The notes below the pieces were generated by a model that saw only the letters and a program-made list of their open reading frames with translations, was not told the origin of the DNA and did not search any database. Shown here one piece after another: positions 28,894 to 37,759 of a stretch of 64,000 nucleotides of DNA. This stretch comes from Streptomyces sp. IMTB 2501 (GTDB lineage Bacteria; Actinomycetota; Actinomycetes; Streptomycetales; Streptomycetaceae). Each line of letters opens with the position of its first letter. The first letter of the stretch is position 1. Both the position numbers and the translations under genes were made by a program. The stretch covers positions 25,194-89,193 of the forward strand of contig NZ_MQUS01000035.1 of assembly GCF_001953885.1 (NCBI RefSeq). The letters run 5' to 3'.

Positions 28894-29691
28894 ATGACCA
28901 CCGACGTCAGCAGCGCCCAGCCGCACAGAGGGGCGTCCGGCCGCACCGCGCGCGTGCCGAAGTACTACCGGATCAAACAGCGGCTGCTCGCCATGGCCGA
29001 GGAACTGCAGCCCGGCTCGGCCATGCCGGCCGAGCGGCTGCTCGCCGTCCGCTTCGACACCTCACGGACCACCGTCCGGCAGGCGCTGCAGGAACTGGTC
29101 GGCGAGGGCCGCCTCGACCGGATCCAGGGCAAGGGCACCTTCGTCGCCCAGCCCAAGCTGTACCGCACGCTCCAGCTCACCTCGCACACCGAGGACATGC
29201 GGGCGCAGGGACTCACGCCCGCCTCACAGGTGCTGGACATCGGGGAGGTACCGGCCGACGAGCGGCTCGCGGGCCTGCTCGGCATCGGGATCGGCGAACG
29301 GGTGCTGCGCATCGAGCGGCTGCGGCTGGCCAGCGGCGACCCCATGGCGATCGAGACCACCCATCTCTCCGTGCGCCGCTTTCCCGGTCTGCGCGCCTCC
29401 CTGACCACGTACCCCTCGCTCTACACCGCGCTCGCCGAGGTGTACGGCGTCCATCTCGCGGAGGCCGACGAGACCATCGAGACCTCGCTGTCGACCCCGC
29501 GCGAGGCGCAGTTGCTCGCCACGGACGTGGGGTTGCCGATGCTGTTGCTGTCCCGGCATTCGCGGGACGCCGAGGGGACACCGGTGGAGTGGGTGCGGTC
29601 GGTGTACCGGGGGTCGCGGTACAAGTTCGTGGCGGCGCTGCGCCGGCCGGTGGAGGGAGCGGTGGTACGGCGGGCCGGCGGGTCCTGGTGA
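28894..29691 (+). CDS. GntR/HutC-family regulator, DasR-like
   Basis: 265 residues. The winged HTH is at about 25-95 (FDTSRTTVRQALQELVGEG, LDRIQGKGTFVAQPK) and a UTRA/HutC ligand domain follows (MRAQGLTPASQVLDIG; GLPMLLLSRHS; PVEWVRSVYRGSRYKFVA). It matches my memory of S. coelicolor DasR over most of its length, including the opening TDVSSA. It is divergent from the sugar importer, with dre-like sites between. DasR controls GlcNAc uptake and often links it to antibiotic clusters. Confidence 0.85.
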   Translation: MTTDVSSAQPHRGASGRTARVPKYYRIKQRLLAMAEELQPGSAMPAERLLAVRFDTSRTTVRQALQELVGEGRLDRIQGKGTFVAQPKLYRTLQLTSHTEDMRAQGLTPASQVLDIGEVPADERLAGLLGIGIGERVLRIERLRLASGDPMAIETTHLSVRRFPGLRASLTTYPSLYTALAEVYGVHLAEADETIETSLSTPREAQLLATDVGLPMLLLSRHSRDAEGTPVEWVRSVYRGSRYKFVAALRRPVEGAVVRRAGGSW

Positions 29692-29736
29692 AGTGACGGT
29701 GGTGCCGTCGGCCGTCGAGGTGCCGTGGCCGTTCCC

Positions 29737-31305
29737 TCAGTCCAGGAACGCCGTCTCGACCCAGCGGCGTACCGCGTGCGGACGCATCCGGTGCAGCCGG
29801 TCCACGGTGTCGGCGACCTCCTGGGCGCCGCCCACCGACAGGAACTTCTCCCGCACCAGCTCGGCATGGCCGGCCCGGGTCTCCGGACCTGCGGCGCCGA
29901 CCGGGATCAGCCGGGTGCGCGAGACCGTACGGCCGTCCGTCAGCCGTACCGTGACCCGGGCGCCGGTCGCCTTCGTGGACCGGGAGAAATCCCGGCCGTC
30001 GCTCTCCAGCACGCCCACCAGATCCACCAGTTCGTCGCCGCCGAAGCCGCGCAGCCACGGCACGGCCCGCTCCCCCGCCTCGCGCACCGCTTCCCCGAAC
30101 GGCGCGTCGGACAGGAAGAGTTCGCGGGTCATCTCCGTGTCGTGCTCCAGCCGGATCCGCTTGGCCAGCGCCCAGCGGTCGGGGTCGTCCAGATACGGCG
30201 GGGAGAAGTCGTCCACGCCGAATCCGCCGGTGAGCAGGGTGGTGGCGACCGGGTAGGGCACGTCCAGGACCAGCGCGCCCAGCGGGGAGCCGGGGCCGGT
30301 CACGTACCGGGCGGCCCGCTCCCCCGCGAACAGTGTGTACAGGGACGCCTCGACCACCACCTCGGCCACGTCGCGCGGCCGTACGGCGCCGAGTTCCCGG
30401 TGGATCTCGGCCGCGCAGTCGACGGCCGCGTCGATGCCGGGGCCGCCCGGGTGCATCTTGAAGGACAGGGTGTCCGTGTGCCAGCGGCGGCCGAGCCCCT
30501 TGGCCACCGCCTGGGGCAGCGGCACGGTCGCGAAGCGGGCCAGGAAGCCGTCGCTGTGCTCCATGATGTCCGGCGCCCCGCGCAGCCCCGCGTACGCGGC
30601 GTCGCAGGCGTCCATCGCGGTGCGCACCGGGGTGAAGGTGTTGAACAGCCGGGCGTCGCTGGCCAGGAAGGCCCGCATCAGCGGCCAGTTGGGCATCGCG
30701 AAGGCCAGCCCGAAGGCGTTCTCGAACAGGGTCGCCGGAGCCCGGTCGCAGTGCAGCCGGCCGGCCACCGCGCCGGCCAGATGGGTGTGTACGGCGCTCT
30801 GGCCGCGCAGGGGTCCGAGGGTGGCGGAGGCGGTGATCCGGGCCGCGCACTCGTTGGCCGCGACCACCGCGGTGAGCAGCGAGAGCCCGTCCAGCTGACG
30901 GGCGTAGGCGAAGGCGAGCGGGACGGCGACCGTGGAGTTCGACAGGTGTCCGGCGTACGCGGTGTCGTCCAGGTTGAGCCAGGAGCCGAGCGCGGCGAAG
31001 ACGCCGGCCGCCTGCCGTGGATCGCGCTGCATGGGGTGCCCGAAGGCAGCCACCAGCCGTCTGCCGAGCGGGTGTTGGAGGCCGGCGCGGATGGAGGAGA
31101 TCTGCGACAGCACCTGGCTCGCGGCGAGCTTCAGCACCCGGCACGGGATGTCCTGCGGGCGCAGGGTCGCGGCCCAGTGCGAGAGTTCCCGCAGCGGGGT
31201 GTCGGCGGGGGTGCGGCCGCGGGCGGCCCGGGGCGGGGTGCGGGCCTGCTCGGCCCAGTCGGCGCACAGCGCCCGGGCGACGCTCTCCGCTAGGACGGCG
31301 GTCAT
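29737..31305 (-). CDS. MmgE/PrpD family protein, VlmK-like dehydratase/lyase candidate
   Basis: 522 residues of the MmgE/PrpD fold (SWLNLDDTAYAGHLSNSTVA, MHPGGPGIDAAVDC). The family includes 2-methylcitrate dehydratase. In valanimycin biosynthesis a family member, VlmK, completes dehydration of valanimycin hydrate after phosphorylation by the diacylglycerol-kinase-like VlmJ. A VlmJ-type gene lies just upstream here (31822-32784), so I infer the same two-step elimination. It seems to be the last gene of the cluster, converging on the DasR-like gene. Confidence 0.75.
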   Translation of the reverse strand: MTAVLAESVARALCADWAEQARTPPRAARGRTPADTPLRELSHWAATLRPQDIPCRVLKLAASQVLSQISSIRAGLQHPLGRRLVAAFGHPMQRDPRQAAGVFAALGSWLNLDDTAYAGHLSNSTVAVPLAFAYARQLDGLSLLTAVVAANECAARITASATLGPLRGQSAVHTHLAGAVAGRLHCDRAPATLFENAFGLAFAMPNWPLMRAFLASDARLFNTFTPVRTAMDACDAAYAGLRGAPDIMEHSDGFLARFATVPLPQAVAKGLGRRWHTDTLSFKMHPGGPGIDAAVDCAAEIHRELGAVRPRDVAEVVVEASLYTLFAGERAARYVTGPGSPLGALVLDVPYPVATTLLTGGFGVDDFSPPYLDDPDRWALAKRIRLEHDTEMTRELFLSDAPFGEAVREAGERAVPWLRGFGGDELVDLVGVLESDGRDFSRSTKATGARVTVRLTDGRTVSRTRLIPVGAAGPETRAGHAELVREKFLSVGGAQEVADTVDRLHRMRPHAVRRWVETAFLD

Positions 31306-31352
31306 GGCGGTACACCTTCCGTGCGTGCGGCTGGACGTCCAGGGGAACGCGG

Positions 31353-31387
31353 CCGCGGGAGCACCGTCGCGTCCGGTGCTCCCGCGG
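31353..31387 (-). terminator. 14-bp stem hairpin between the NTF2-like and MmgE/PrpD genes
   Basis: Arms 31353-31366 and 31374-31387 are perfectly complementary with a 7-base loop, 14 bases after the NTF2-like stop codon. It could end or weaken transcription before the MmgE/PrpD gene. No clear SARP repeat was found in the remaining 47 bases. Confidence 0.6.
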
Positions 31388-31401
31388 GTGCGTGGGCGGT
31401 G

Positions 31402-31770
31402 TTACGCGGCCGGGACCTTGTCCAGGAAGCCGTAGACGGCCTTGATCCTGCCCTCCTCGTCGGTGACGAGGACGTCGAAGCCGATGGCGACCGGTTCGGC
31501 GCCCGGCTCCGTCACCAGGCCCCACTGGAAGCGGGCCTGCTGGTGGTGGGCGTCGACGGTGCCGTGCAGCTCGAAGCCGAGGCCCTTGAACTGGTCGCGG
31601 GCGCCGGCCACCACGGCTCCGAAGCCCTCGTGGCCCTCGACCGCGACGAGCGGGTCGATGTACGGGGCGTCGGCGGTGAACAGCTCGGCGATGGCCGCGG
31701 CGCGCTTGTCGGCGTCGGCCTCGTTCCAGATGTCGAGGTAGCGGGTGACGGTGGTGGTCAGGTCGCTCAT
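31402..31770 (-). CDS. NTF2/SnoaL-like small protein
   Basis: 122 residues with the cone-shaped NTF2 fold pattern: an N-terminal helix with YLDIWNEADADKRAAAIAEL, then ADAPYIDPL, then alternating strands. Such proteins act as isomerases, cyclases or ligand binders. It lies 51 bases after the kinase gene in the cluster. Its role in azoxy biosynthesis is unknown. Confidence 0.7.
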   Translation of the reverse strand: MSDLTTTVTRYLDIWNEADADKRAAAIAELFTADAPYIDPLVAVEGHEGFGAVVAGARDQFKGLGFELHGTVDAHHQQARFQWGLVTEPGAEPVAIGFDVLVTDEEGRIKAVYGFLDKVPAA

Positions 31771-31821
31771 GCGGGCGATCTCCTCAGGTGACGTGCTTCT
31801 TCGGTTCTTCGGACAGGTGGT

Positions 31822-32784
31822 TCAGGGGGTGGCGGGCGCCCATACCGGCAGGGCTCCGGGGAGCACCTCGAAGGTGGCGGTGGCGCCGATGCCGTGCTGG
31901 TACTCGCCGTCGTGTTCCAGCGGGAGGCGGCGGCCGTCGGTGCGCTCGACGGTGATCGTGCGCCCGCGGGCGTAGACGGTCGCCGGGTGGTCCATGTGCC
32001 GTGCGGTGAGGGTCAGTTCGGGTACCTCGGCCGCCGGGACGGCGCCGCCGATCACACAGACGTCGAGCAGTCCGTCGTCGAGCAGCGAGTCGGGCAGGAC
32101 CAGGAACCGGCCGCCGCGGTAGCGCCCGCCGCCGACGTTGGCGAGGACCGTGGGGCCCTCGTGCACCACGCGGCCGTCGACGGTGACCCGGCCCGGGTAC
32201 GGCGGGTAGCCGGCGGCCGTGTCGGCGAAGGCGCGGGCGTAGCGCTCCCGCCCGGTCAGCGGCAGGTCCCGGGCGGTGAGCAGCGCGTCGGCGATCACAC
32301 CCGAACAGGCCCCCAGATACACGTGGTTGCGGGTCTCGGCGAGGCGGGCCAGGTCCAGGCGGCGCAGCCGGGCGCTGCCGCCGATGCCGTAGTCGGTCAG
32401 GATCGCCTTCAGGGACTCGCTCCAGGGGCGGTCGCCCCACAGCATCTTGTAGCCGGAGTTGCCGGTGCCGCCGGGCACCACCGCGAGGGTGGCGTTCCCG
32501 GTGACGGGCACCAGGCCCTGTACGGCCTCCCGGACGGTGCCGTCCCCGCCGATGACGACGACCAGATCGGGTGCTCCGGGGGACGCCCCGGCGGGCCGTT
32601 GCAGGGCCCGGCGCACCGCGACCGTGGCGTCGCCCGGACCGGTGGTGCGGTGCACCTCGGTGTGCTCCAGACAGGAGACGCACAACTGCCGTACTTCCTC
32701 GACCAGTTGCGGTGAGTGGCTACCGGAGGCCGGGTTGGCCAGGACGAGGGCCCGGGTGGGAGCCGGGGCTGCGGTGTCTGCCAT
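31822..32784 (-). CDS. Diacylglycerol-kinase-like kinase, VlmJ-like
   Basis: 320 residues with the DAGK catalytic signature IGGDGTVREAVQGLVP and PGGTGNSGYK. The second half has the beta-sandwich segments typical of YegS/DgkB proteins. Lipid kinases of this type phosphorylate a hydroxyl group. VlmJ of the valanimycin pathway belongs to this family and activates the serine-derived hydroxyl for elimination. I infer the same job here because seryl-transfer genes and a VlmK-type lyase are in the same cluster. AAGGAG stands ahead of ATG 32784, and a SARP-type promoter lies upstream. Confidence 0.78.
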   Translation of the reverse strand: MADTAAPAPTRALVLANPASGSHSPQLVEEVRQLCVSCLEHTEVHRTTGPGDATVAVRRALQRPAGASPGAPDLVVVIGGDGTVREAVQGLVPVTGNATLAVVPGGTGNSGYKMLWGDRPWSESLKAILTDYGIGGSARLRRLDLARLAETRNHVYLGACSGVIADALLTARDLPLTGRERYARAFADTAAGYPPYPGRVTVDGRVVHEGPTVLANVGGGRYRGGRFLVLPDSLLDDGLLDVCVIGGAVPAAEVPELTLTARHMDHPATVYARGRTITVERTDGRRLPLEHDGEYQHGIGATATFEVLPGALPVWAPATP

Positions 32785-32863
32785 GGCGGGCGTACTCCTT
32801 CTCGTCGGACGGCACCGGGGCGACCGGGGCTGTCCCGTGCTTCCCGGTGCCGCGGCGTTCCCC

Positions 32864-32897
32864 ACTGTGCCGGGAGGCGCTGACACGGCGCTGACGC
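32864..32897 (-). promoter_or_regulatory. SARP-type promoter upstream of the kinase gene
   Basis: CTGACAC (32880-32886) and CTGACGC (32891-32897) are spaced 11 bases apart. Read on the coding strand these are GCGTCAG and GTGTCAG, and the hexamer CACAGT (32864-32869) starts exactly 10 bases after the last repeat. Confidence 0.7.
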
Positions 32898-32921
32898 CCT
32901 GCCCCGGGCAGCGCGGTGGGG

Positions 32922-34103
32922 TCACCAGGTGACCGGCAGCTCCTCCAGGCCGTACACGATCGTGTTCCGGCGGAAGCGGACCTCCTCCGGCGGCACGGCC
33001 AGGCGCAGCGTGGGGAAGCGGGCGAAGAGGGCGCTCAGGCACACCTCCAGCTCCAGGCGGGCCAGCGAGGCGCCGGGGCACAGATGGGCGCCGAAGCCGA
33101 AGGCGAGGTGGCCGGAGGCGTTGCGGTGGATGTCGAGGCGGGCGGCGCCCGGGTAGACCGACTCGTCGTGGTTGGCGGCGGGAATCGCGACGATCACGCC
33201 GTCCCCCTCGCGGATCCGCGCCCCGCTCAGCTCGACGTCGTCCACGGCGGCGCGTACCTGGTTGTCCTGCGAGATGGACCAGTAGCGCAGCAGCTCCTCG
33301 ACAGCGGGCCTGAACAAGGCCGGTTCTGCGCGGAGTTCGGCCAGCTGGTCCGCATCGCGCAGCAGACTGAGGACGCTGAGGCTGATCTGGTGGGCCGTGG
33401 TCTCGTGCCCGGCCACGAGGATGAACCTGGCCATGGCCACGAGTTCCTCGTGGCTCAGTTCGCCGCTCGCCACGTAGCGGGTGGCCAGCCGGCTGATCAG
33501 GTCGTCCTGCGGCTCCGCGGTGCGCCGGGCGGCGAGCCGGTCCAGGAACCGCGACATCGTGAGGAAGGCCGCGTATGTCTCCTCCGGGCCGGCCTCCTGG
33601 GAGAGGATCACCCGGCTCTGCTCGGTGAAGTCCGCCTCGTCCTCCTCCGGTACGCCGAGCATCCGGGCGATCACCAGGGCGGGGAGCCGGACGGCGAAGT
33701 TCGCGACCAGGTCGACGGGGCGGGGGCCCGTCTCCAGCTCGTCCAGCAGTTGCGTCACGAGGAGTTCGACCTCGGGGCGCAGGGCGCGGGTGCGGCGGGC
33801 GGTGAACTCGGTCATCGCCATGCGGCGCAGCCGGCCGTGTTCCGGGTCGTCCATGCGGCTGAAGGACATCACGCCGGGTTCGGGGGGCAGCTGGATCCTT
33901 ATCGGGAAACCGGGCTGCTGGTCGTCGGCGCTGAAGCGGTCGTCGTTGAGGACCTGGCGTACGTCCGCGTGGCGGGTGACCAGCCAGGCCTCGCCGCCGC
34001 GGATGCGTACTCTCAGCGGGGGCCGGTCTCTCAGTTCCGCGTAGGCGTCGGGGGGTGCGTAGGGGCAGGAGCGGGGCATGGGCCAGGCGGGGAGTTGCGG
34101 CAT
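32922..34103 (-). CDS. Cytochrome P450
   Basis: 393 residues, bacterial class I P450. The I-helix is AGHETTAHQ, the K-helix ELLRY, and the haem loop FGFGAHLCPGASLAR. GGAGGAA precedes ATG 34103. It probably hydroxylates or desaturates the carbon chain of the cluster product, with electrons from the cluster ferredoxin (58610-58939); both points are inference. Confidence 0.92.
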   Translation of the reverse strand: MPQLPAWPMPRSCPYAPPDAYAELRDRPPLRVRIRGGEAWLVTRHADVRQVLNDDRFSADDQQPGFPIRIQLPPEPGVMSFSRMDDPEHGRLRRMAMTEFTARRTRALRPEVELLVTQLLDELETGPRPVDLVANFAVRLPALVIARMLGVPEEDEADFTEQSRVILSQEAGPEETYAAFLTMSRFLDRLAARRTAEPQDDLISRLATRYVASGELSHEELVAMARFILVAGHETTAHQISLSVLSLLRDADQLAELRAEPALFRPAVEELLRYWSISQDNQVRAAVDDVELSGARIREGDGVIVAIPAANHDESVYPGAARLDIHRNASGHLAFGFGAHLCPGASLARLELEVCLSALFARFPTLRLAVPPEEVRFRRNTIVYGLEELPVTW

Positions 34104-34132
34104 GGGTTCCTCCGTTTTTTTGTTGCATGGCT

Positions 34133-34166
34133 GACGGGCACGCGGAGTTCCTTTCGCGTGCCCGTC
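34133..34166 (-). terminator. Hairpin between the MFS exporter and P450 genes
   Basis: Perfect 12-base arms GACGGGCACGCG (34133-34144) and CGCGTGCCCGTC (34155-34166) with a 10-base loop. On the coding strand an A-run (AACAAAAAAACGG) follows rather than a T-run, so it may act as a leader structure for the P450 mRNA instead of a terminator. Confidence 0.45.
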
Positions 34167-34211
34167 GGGTGTGGATTGCCTATGCGCCTTGGGCGTACGG
34201 GTCGTTGGCGG

Positions 34212-34281
34212 CTGCGGGTGCGTCGTCGCTGATCGCGCCCACGCGGCGGTAGCCGCAGATCAGACACAGCCCCGCGCCCCT
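34212..34281. repeat. Dispersed GC-rich intergenic repeat, copy A
   Basis: It shares the blocks CTGCGGG, TCGCGCCCACGCGGCGG, AGCCGCA and CCCCGCGCCCCT, in the same order, with copy B at 48463-48530. The right half is also shared with copy C inside the MFS gene at 59570-59660 (opposite strand). Elements of this look are common between Streptomyces genes. Confidence 0.7.
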
Positions 34282-34307
34282 ATGAAACGCACCCCATGCT
34301 CAAAAGC

Positions 34308-35777
34308 TCAGGAAACCTCCGACCTCCGCGGCAGCAGCTGCACCAGCAAGGCCACCACCGCGCAGATGCCCGCCTGGACCAGGAGGCCGGCGCCGAAGGC
34401 GTGGGCGTAGGAGTGGGGTGTGACGTGCTGGCCGGCCACGCCGAAGAAGACGACACCGATGGCCGCGATGCCGACGGCGTTGCCCATCTCCTGGGCGGTG
34501 GAGAAGACACCGGAGGCCGCGGCCGCGTGGTGCGGGGCGACTCCCTCCAGGACCAGCGACGCGAGCGGGGCGACCACGAAGCCCATGCCGAAGCCGGCGA
34601 GGACCATGGCCGGGATGCACCAGGCGACGGCGCCGCTGCCGCCCAGCTCCCACGCGGTGGCGGCGAGCGCGATGTTGCCGGCCGCCTGGATCAGCGCGCC
34701 GACGGTGAGGACCTGCTTGCCCAGCTTGGCCGCGGCCTTCGGTGCCTGTGCGGAGCCGATGAAGAAGCCGAGGCCGAGCGGGATGAACAGCAGACCCGAC
34801 TGGAGCGCGGACAGGCCGCGGCCCTCTTGCAGATACAGCGCGAGGACCAGGAAGAAGGAGGCCATCGCGGCGAAGAACACCAGCAGCGAGACGACGCCCA
34901 CGCCGAACGCGCGGTCCTCGAACAGGCTCGGGTGGACCAGCGGCGACTTGTCGCGGGCCGCCTTGCGGCGCTGGGTCCACCAGAACGCGGCCAGCAGCGG
35001 TACCGCCGCCACCAGGCACTCCCAGGTCCAGGTCGGCCAGCCCTGCTCGCGGCCCTGGACCAGTGGCAGCACGATGGCCGTGAGGCCGGCGGTCACCAGG
35101 ATCACGCCGGTCCAGTCGAGGCCGGTGTGGCCCTCGGCCCGGGACTCGGGCACCACCTTCGGCGTGAGCAGCAGGACCACGGCGCCGATCGGGGCGTTGA
35201 TCAGGAAGATGGTCCGCCAGTCCCAGCCGAAGATGTCGGCCTTGATCAGCAGGCCGCCGATCAGCTGGCCGAAGACGGCCGAGGCGCCCAGCGTGATGCC
35301 GTAGGCGTTGAACGCGGCGACCCGGGCCTTGCCCGCGTAGGCCGTGGTCAGGATGCCGAGGACCTGCGGGATGACGAGGGCGGCCGCGGCGCCCTGCACC
35401 GCGCGCGCCACGATCAGCTCGGCCATGTTCGGGGCGATGCCGCAGGCCAGCGACGCGAGCGTGAACAGGCCCAGGCCGATGGAGAAGACCTTCCGGCGGC
35501 CGTAGAGGTCACCGAGCCGGCCGCCGGTGATGAGCATGGCGGACAGGCCGATGTTGAAGGTGGCGGCGACCAGCTGGATCTCGGCGCTGGTCGCGTGCAT
35601 GTTCCGCTGGAGCGAGGGGATGGCCACGTTGACGATGAAGAAGTCGACGTTGGTGATGAACAGGCCGGCCAGCACGACCCAGAGCGCGCCCCAGGCGGGC
35701 TTGCCTTCGGCCTCCTCGATGTCCGGGGGCGGTGCGGCCGAGGCCGCGCTGCCGGTCAGTTCCGCTTCGGTGGTCAT
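34308..35777 (-). CDS. MFS drug exporter (EmrB/QacA, DHA2 type)
   Basis: 489 residues with about 14 helices. The family motifs are NVDFFIVNVAIPSLQ in helix 1, GGRLGDLYGRRKVF in the loop 2-3, and helix 5 motif GITLGASAVFGQLIGG. AGGAGGG precedes ATG 35777, and a SARP-type promoter lies upstream. As a proton-driven drug exporter inside the cluster, it is the likely self-resistance and export pump. Confidence 0.88.
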   Translation of the reverse strand: MTTEAELTGSAASAAPPPDIEEAEGKPAWGALWVVLAGLFITNVDFFIVNVAIPSLQRNMHATSAEIQLVAATFNIGLSAMLITGGRLGDLYGRRKVFSIGLGLFTLASLACGIAPNMAELIVARAVQGAAAALVIPQVLGILTTAYAGKARVAAFNAYGITLGASAVFGQLIGGLLIKADIFGWDWRTIFLINAPIGAVVLLLTPKVVPESRAEGHTGLDWTGVILVTAGLTAIVLPLVQGREQGWPTWTWECLVAAVPLLAAFWWTQRRKAARDKSPLVHPSLFEDRAFGVGVVSLLVFFAAMASFFLVLALYLQEGRGLSALQSGLLFIPLGLGFFIGSAQAPKAAAKLGKQVLTVGALIQAAGNIALAATAWELGGSGAVAWCIPAMVLAGFGMGFVVAPLASLVLEGVAPHHAAAASGVFSTAQEMGNAVGIAAIGVVFFGVAGQHVTPHSYAHAFGAGLLVQAGICAVVALLVQLLPRRSEVS

Positions 35778-35878
35778 GGACGACCCTCCTAGGTCGTTTC
35801 GTGCTGGTGGGGAGTGCCGAAGGTGTCGCGGAAGCGCGAAGGGCACGGGACGGCACTCGGTACGACAGTCCTCCGGGC

Positions 35879-35912
35879 ACTGTCCCGCGCCCCGCTGACA
35901 CGGCGCTGACAC
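35879..35912 (-). promoter_or_regulatory. SARP-type promoter upstream of the MFS exporter
   Basis: CTGACAC at 35895-35901 and again at 35906-35912 (11-base period). On the coding strand the hexamer GACAGT (35879-35884) starts exactly 10 bases after the last repeat. Confidence 0.72.
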
Positions 35913-35925
35913 CGGCCCTGCGCGG

Positions 35926-36726
35926 TCAGCGCACCTCGGCGGCTGCCAGTCGCTGCAGCCGGTGCGCGAAGTGCGCGGTGACGGCCGCGGCGTGGGTGTC
36001 GATGTAGAAGTGGCCGCCCTCGTACTCGCTGTGGCCCAGGTAGCCGGGGCTCCGGCCGGCCCAGTGGGTCATGGCGTCCGGGGCCTCCTGGAGCGGGTCG
36101 CTGCGGCCGCCGTAGGAGGCGAGCGGGCAGGTGACGCCGGCGCCGTCGTCGTCGTAGTCCCCAGAGACCCTGAGGTCGGCGCGGAGTGCGGGCACGACCA
36201 GGGCGAGCATCTCGGGGTTGTCGTAGATCTCAGCCGGGAAGGACCCCAACTTCTTGATCCACTCGATGAGTTCGGGTTCCGGCATCCGGCTCTGCTCCTC
36301 GGTCGGCTTGAAGAAGCCCACCGGCGACCAGCCCGACATGCCGACCATGACCGGTGCGGGGCCGCCCTCCTCCTCCATGCGGATCGCCAGCCGGAACGCC
36401 AGCTGGGCGCCGAGGCAGTGCCCGAAGAGGGCGAACGGCCGCTCGTCCAGGTCGTTCAGCACGGCCTCGTGCAGGGCGTCGAGCAGCGGCCAGAAGTTCT
36501 CGTACGTCTGCTCCTCGCGGCGGTTGTGGCGGCCGGGCAGGGTGACGGCCTGCGGTGCGATGTCCGGCGGCAGCAGCCGTTCCCAGTCGCGGTAGATGAT
36601 GGCGCCGCTGCCGGCGTGGGGCAGCAGGAACAGCCGGATCGAGGCGTCGGGTGAGGGCTCCACGGGGTGGAACCAGTGCCCCTCGCTGGACATCTGACTG
36701 CCCAGGGTGCCGATGGCGGTGGTCAC
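35926..36726 (-). CDS. Type II thioesterase with a cysteine nucleophile
   Basis: 266 residues of the alpha/beta-hydrolase TEII family (LFLLPHAGSGAIIYRDW). The nucleophile elbow reads FGHCLGAQLAF: the usual serine of GHSxG is replaced by cysteine (codon TGC, near 36416). The partner Asp (GRSDPL) and His (EGGHFYID) are present. TEII enzymes clear stalled acyl groups from carrier proteins; a Cys nucleophile could shift the balance from hydrolysis to acyl transfer. GTG start at 36726 overlaps the upstream stop by 4 bases. Confidence 0.85.
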   Translation of the reverse strand: MTTAIGTLGSQMSSEGHWFHPVEPSPDASIRLFLLPHAGSGAIIYRDWERLLPPDIAPQAVTLPGRHNRREEQTYENFWPLLDALHEAVLNDLDERPFALFGHCLGAQLAFRLAIRMEEEGGPAPVMVGMSGWSPVGFFKPTEEQSRMPEPELIEWIKKLGSFPAEIYDNPEMLALVVPALRADLRVSGDYDDDGAGVTCPLASYGGRSDPLQEAPDAMTHWAGRSPGYLGHSEYEGGHFYIDTHAAAVTAHFAHRLQRLAAAEVR

Positions 36727-37721
36727 GGTTGATTGCTCCCAACGGTGGTGGACGGGCCGAGGGCGCGTACCGCGGGCAGCAGCACCTCGGCGATCTCCTT
36801 CAACTGGGGCTCGGGTTCGAGCGATCCGATCCGTACGACCAGGTGCCGGGCACCGGCCCGGACGTAGCCGCCGAGCCACTCGGCGCACTTCTCGGCGCTG
36901 CCCCAGGCGTAGGCCTGGATGCTGCTCATCTGCTCCAGGGAGCGGCCGTAGTAGTGACTGATGTAGTGCTCCAGTTCGGCCTTGGCGGCCGGTTCGCTGC
37001 TGTTCACTGTGACCGTGGCGTACAGCGCGGGGGTCACCGTGCGGCCCGCCTCCGCGGCGAGTTCGCCGATACGGCGACGGGCGCGGGCGTAGGCGTCGAC
37101 GTCCGGGAGGAAGGGGAGCCAGCCGTCGTAGCGGGTTGCCGCACGGGCGAGGACCTTGGGGGTGTCGCTGCCGGCCAGCCACAGGGGCGGGCCGCCCGGT
37201 ACCGCCGGTGCGGGGAGCCGGTCCAGGTGTTCCGCCTGCCAGAACCTCCCCTCGAACTCGGCGGGTTCGCCGTCCTCGCCCGACCGCCAGGCCGTGCGCC
37301 ACAGCGCGGTGATCTCGTCCAGACGGCCGACGCGCCCCTGGAAGGAGGCACCGACCGAGGCGAACTCCTCCTCGGTCTCGGCCATGGGGAAGCCAGAACC
37401 GAGGCCCAGGATCAGCCTGTCGGCGGCGACATGGCTGAGGCTCGCGATCATGTTGGCGCCGATGAGGGGGTGGCGCAGGGCGGGGGTGAGGGCGGCCGTG
37501 CCGACGGTGATGCGGCGGGTGGCGGCCGCCGCGGCCGACAGGACTACCAGGGGGTCCAAGCGGGGGCGGGCCGTCAGTGAGTCCCCGGCCCACACGGAGT
37601 CGAAGCCGAGGGCTTCGGCCTGGCGGGCGAAGTCGAGCAGGGGTGCGGCCGCGTAGCTGCCCTTGATCGCCTGTTCACGGGTGGGCAGCTGGATTCCGAT
37701 ACGCAGGGAGTCCGCGTGCAT
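36723..37721 (-). CDS. LLM-class flavin/F420-dependent oxidoreductase
   Basis: 332 residues of a luciferase-like TIM barrel (SLRIGIQLPTREQAI, DSVWAGDSLTARPRLDPLVV, LILGLGSGFP). ATG 37721 is preceded by AAAAGGA. An alternative ATG at 37763 overlaps the acyl-CoA ligase stop (ATGA) and adds 14 residues. Family members oxidise or reduce small molecules with FMN or F420; the step in this cluster is unknown. Confidence 0.8.
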   Translation of the reverse strand: MHADSLRIGIQLPTREQAIKGSYAAAPLLDFARQAEALGFDSVWAGDSLTARPRLDPLVVLSAAAAATRRITVGTAALTPALRHPLIGANMIASLSHVAADRLILGLGSGFPMAETEEEFASVGASFQGRVGRLDEITALWRTAWRSGEDGEPAEFEGRFWQAEHLDRLPAPAVPGGPPLWLAGSDTPKVLARAATRYDGWLPFLPDVDAYARARRRIGELAAEAGRTVTPALYATVTVNSSEPAAKAELEHYISHYYGRSLEQMSSIQAYAWGSAEKCAEWLGGYVRAGARHLVVRIGSLEPEPQLKEIAEVLLPAVRALGPSTTVGSNQP

Positions 37722-37759
37722 GTTCAAGTCCTTTTCCGCCGGGTGATTTTGAGGCACTG

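Noticed and set aside
34133..34166. Hairpin before the P450 gene as an insertion-sequence end
   Set aside because: No transposase, target duplication or second copy was found; it is treated as a terminator or leader structure.
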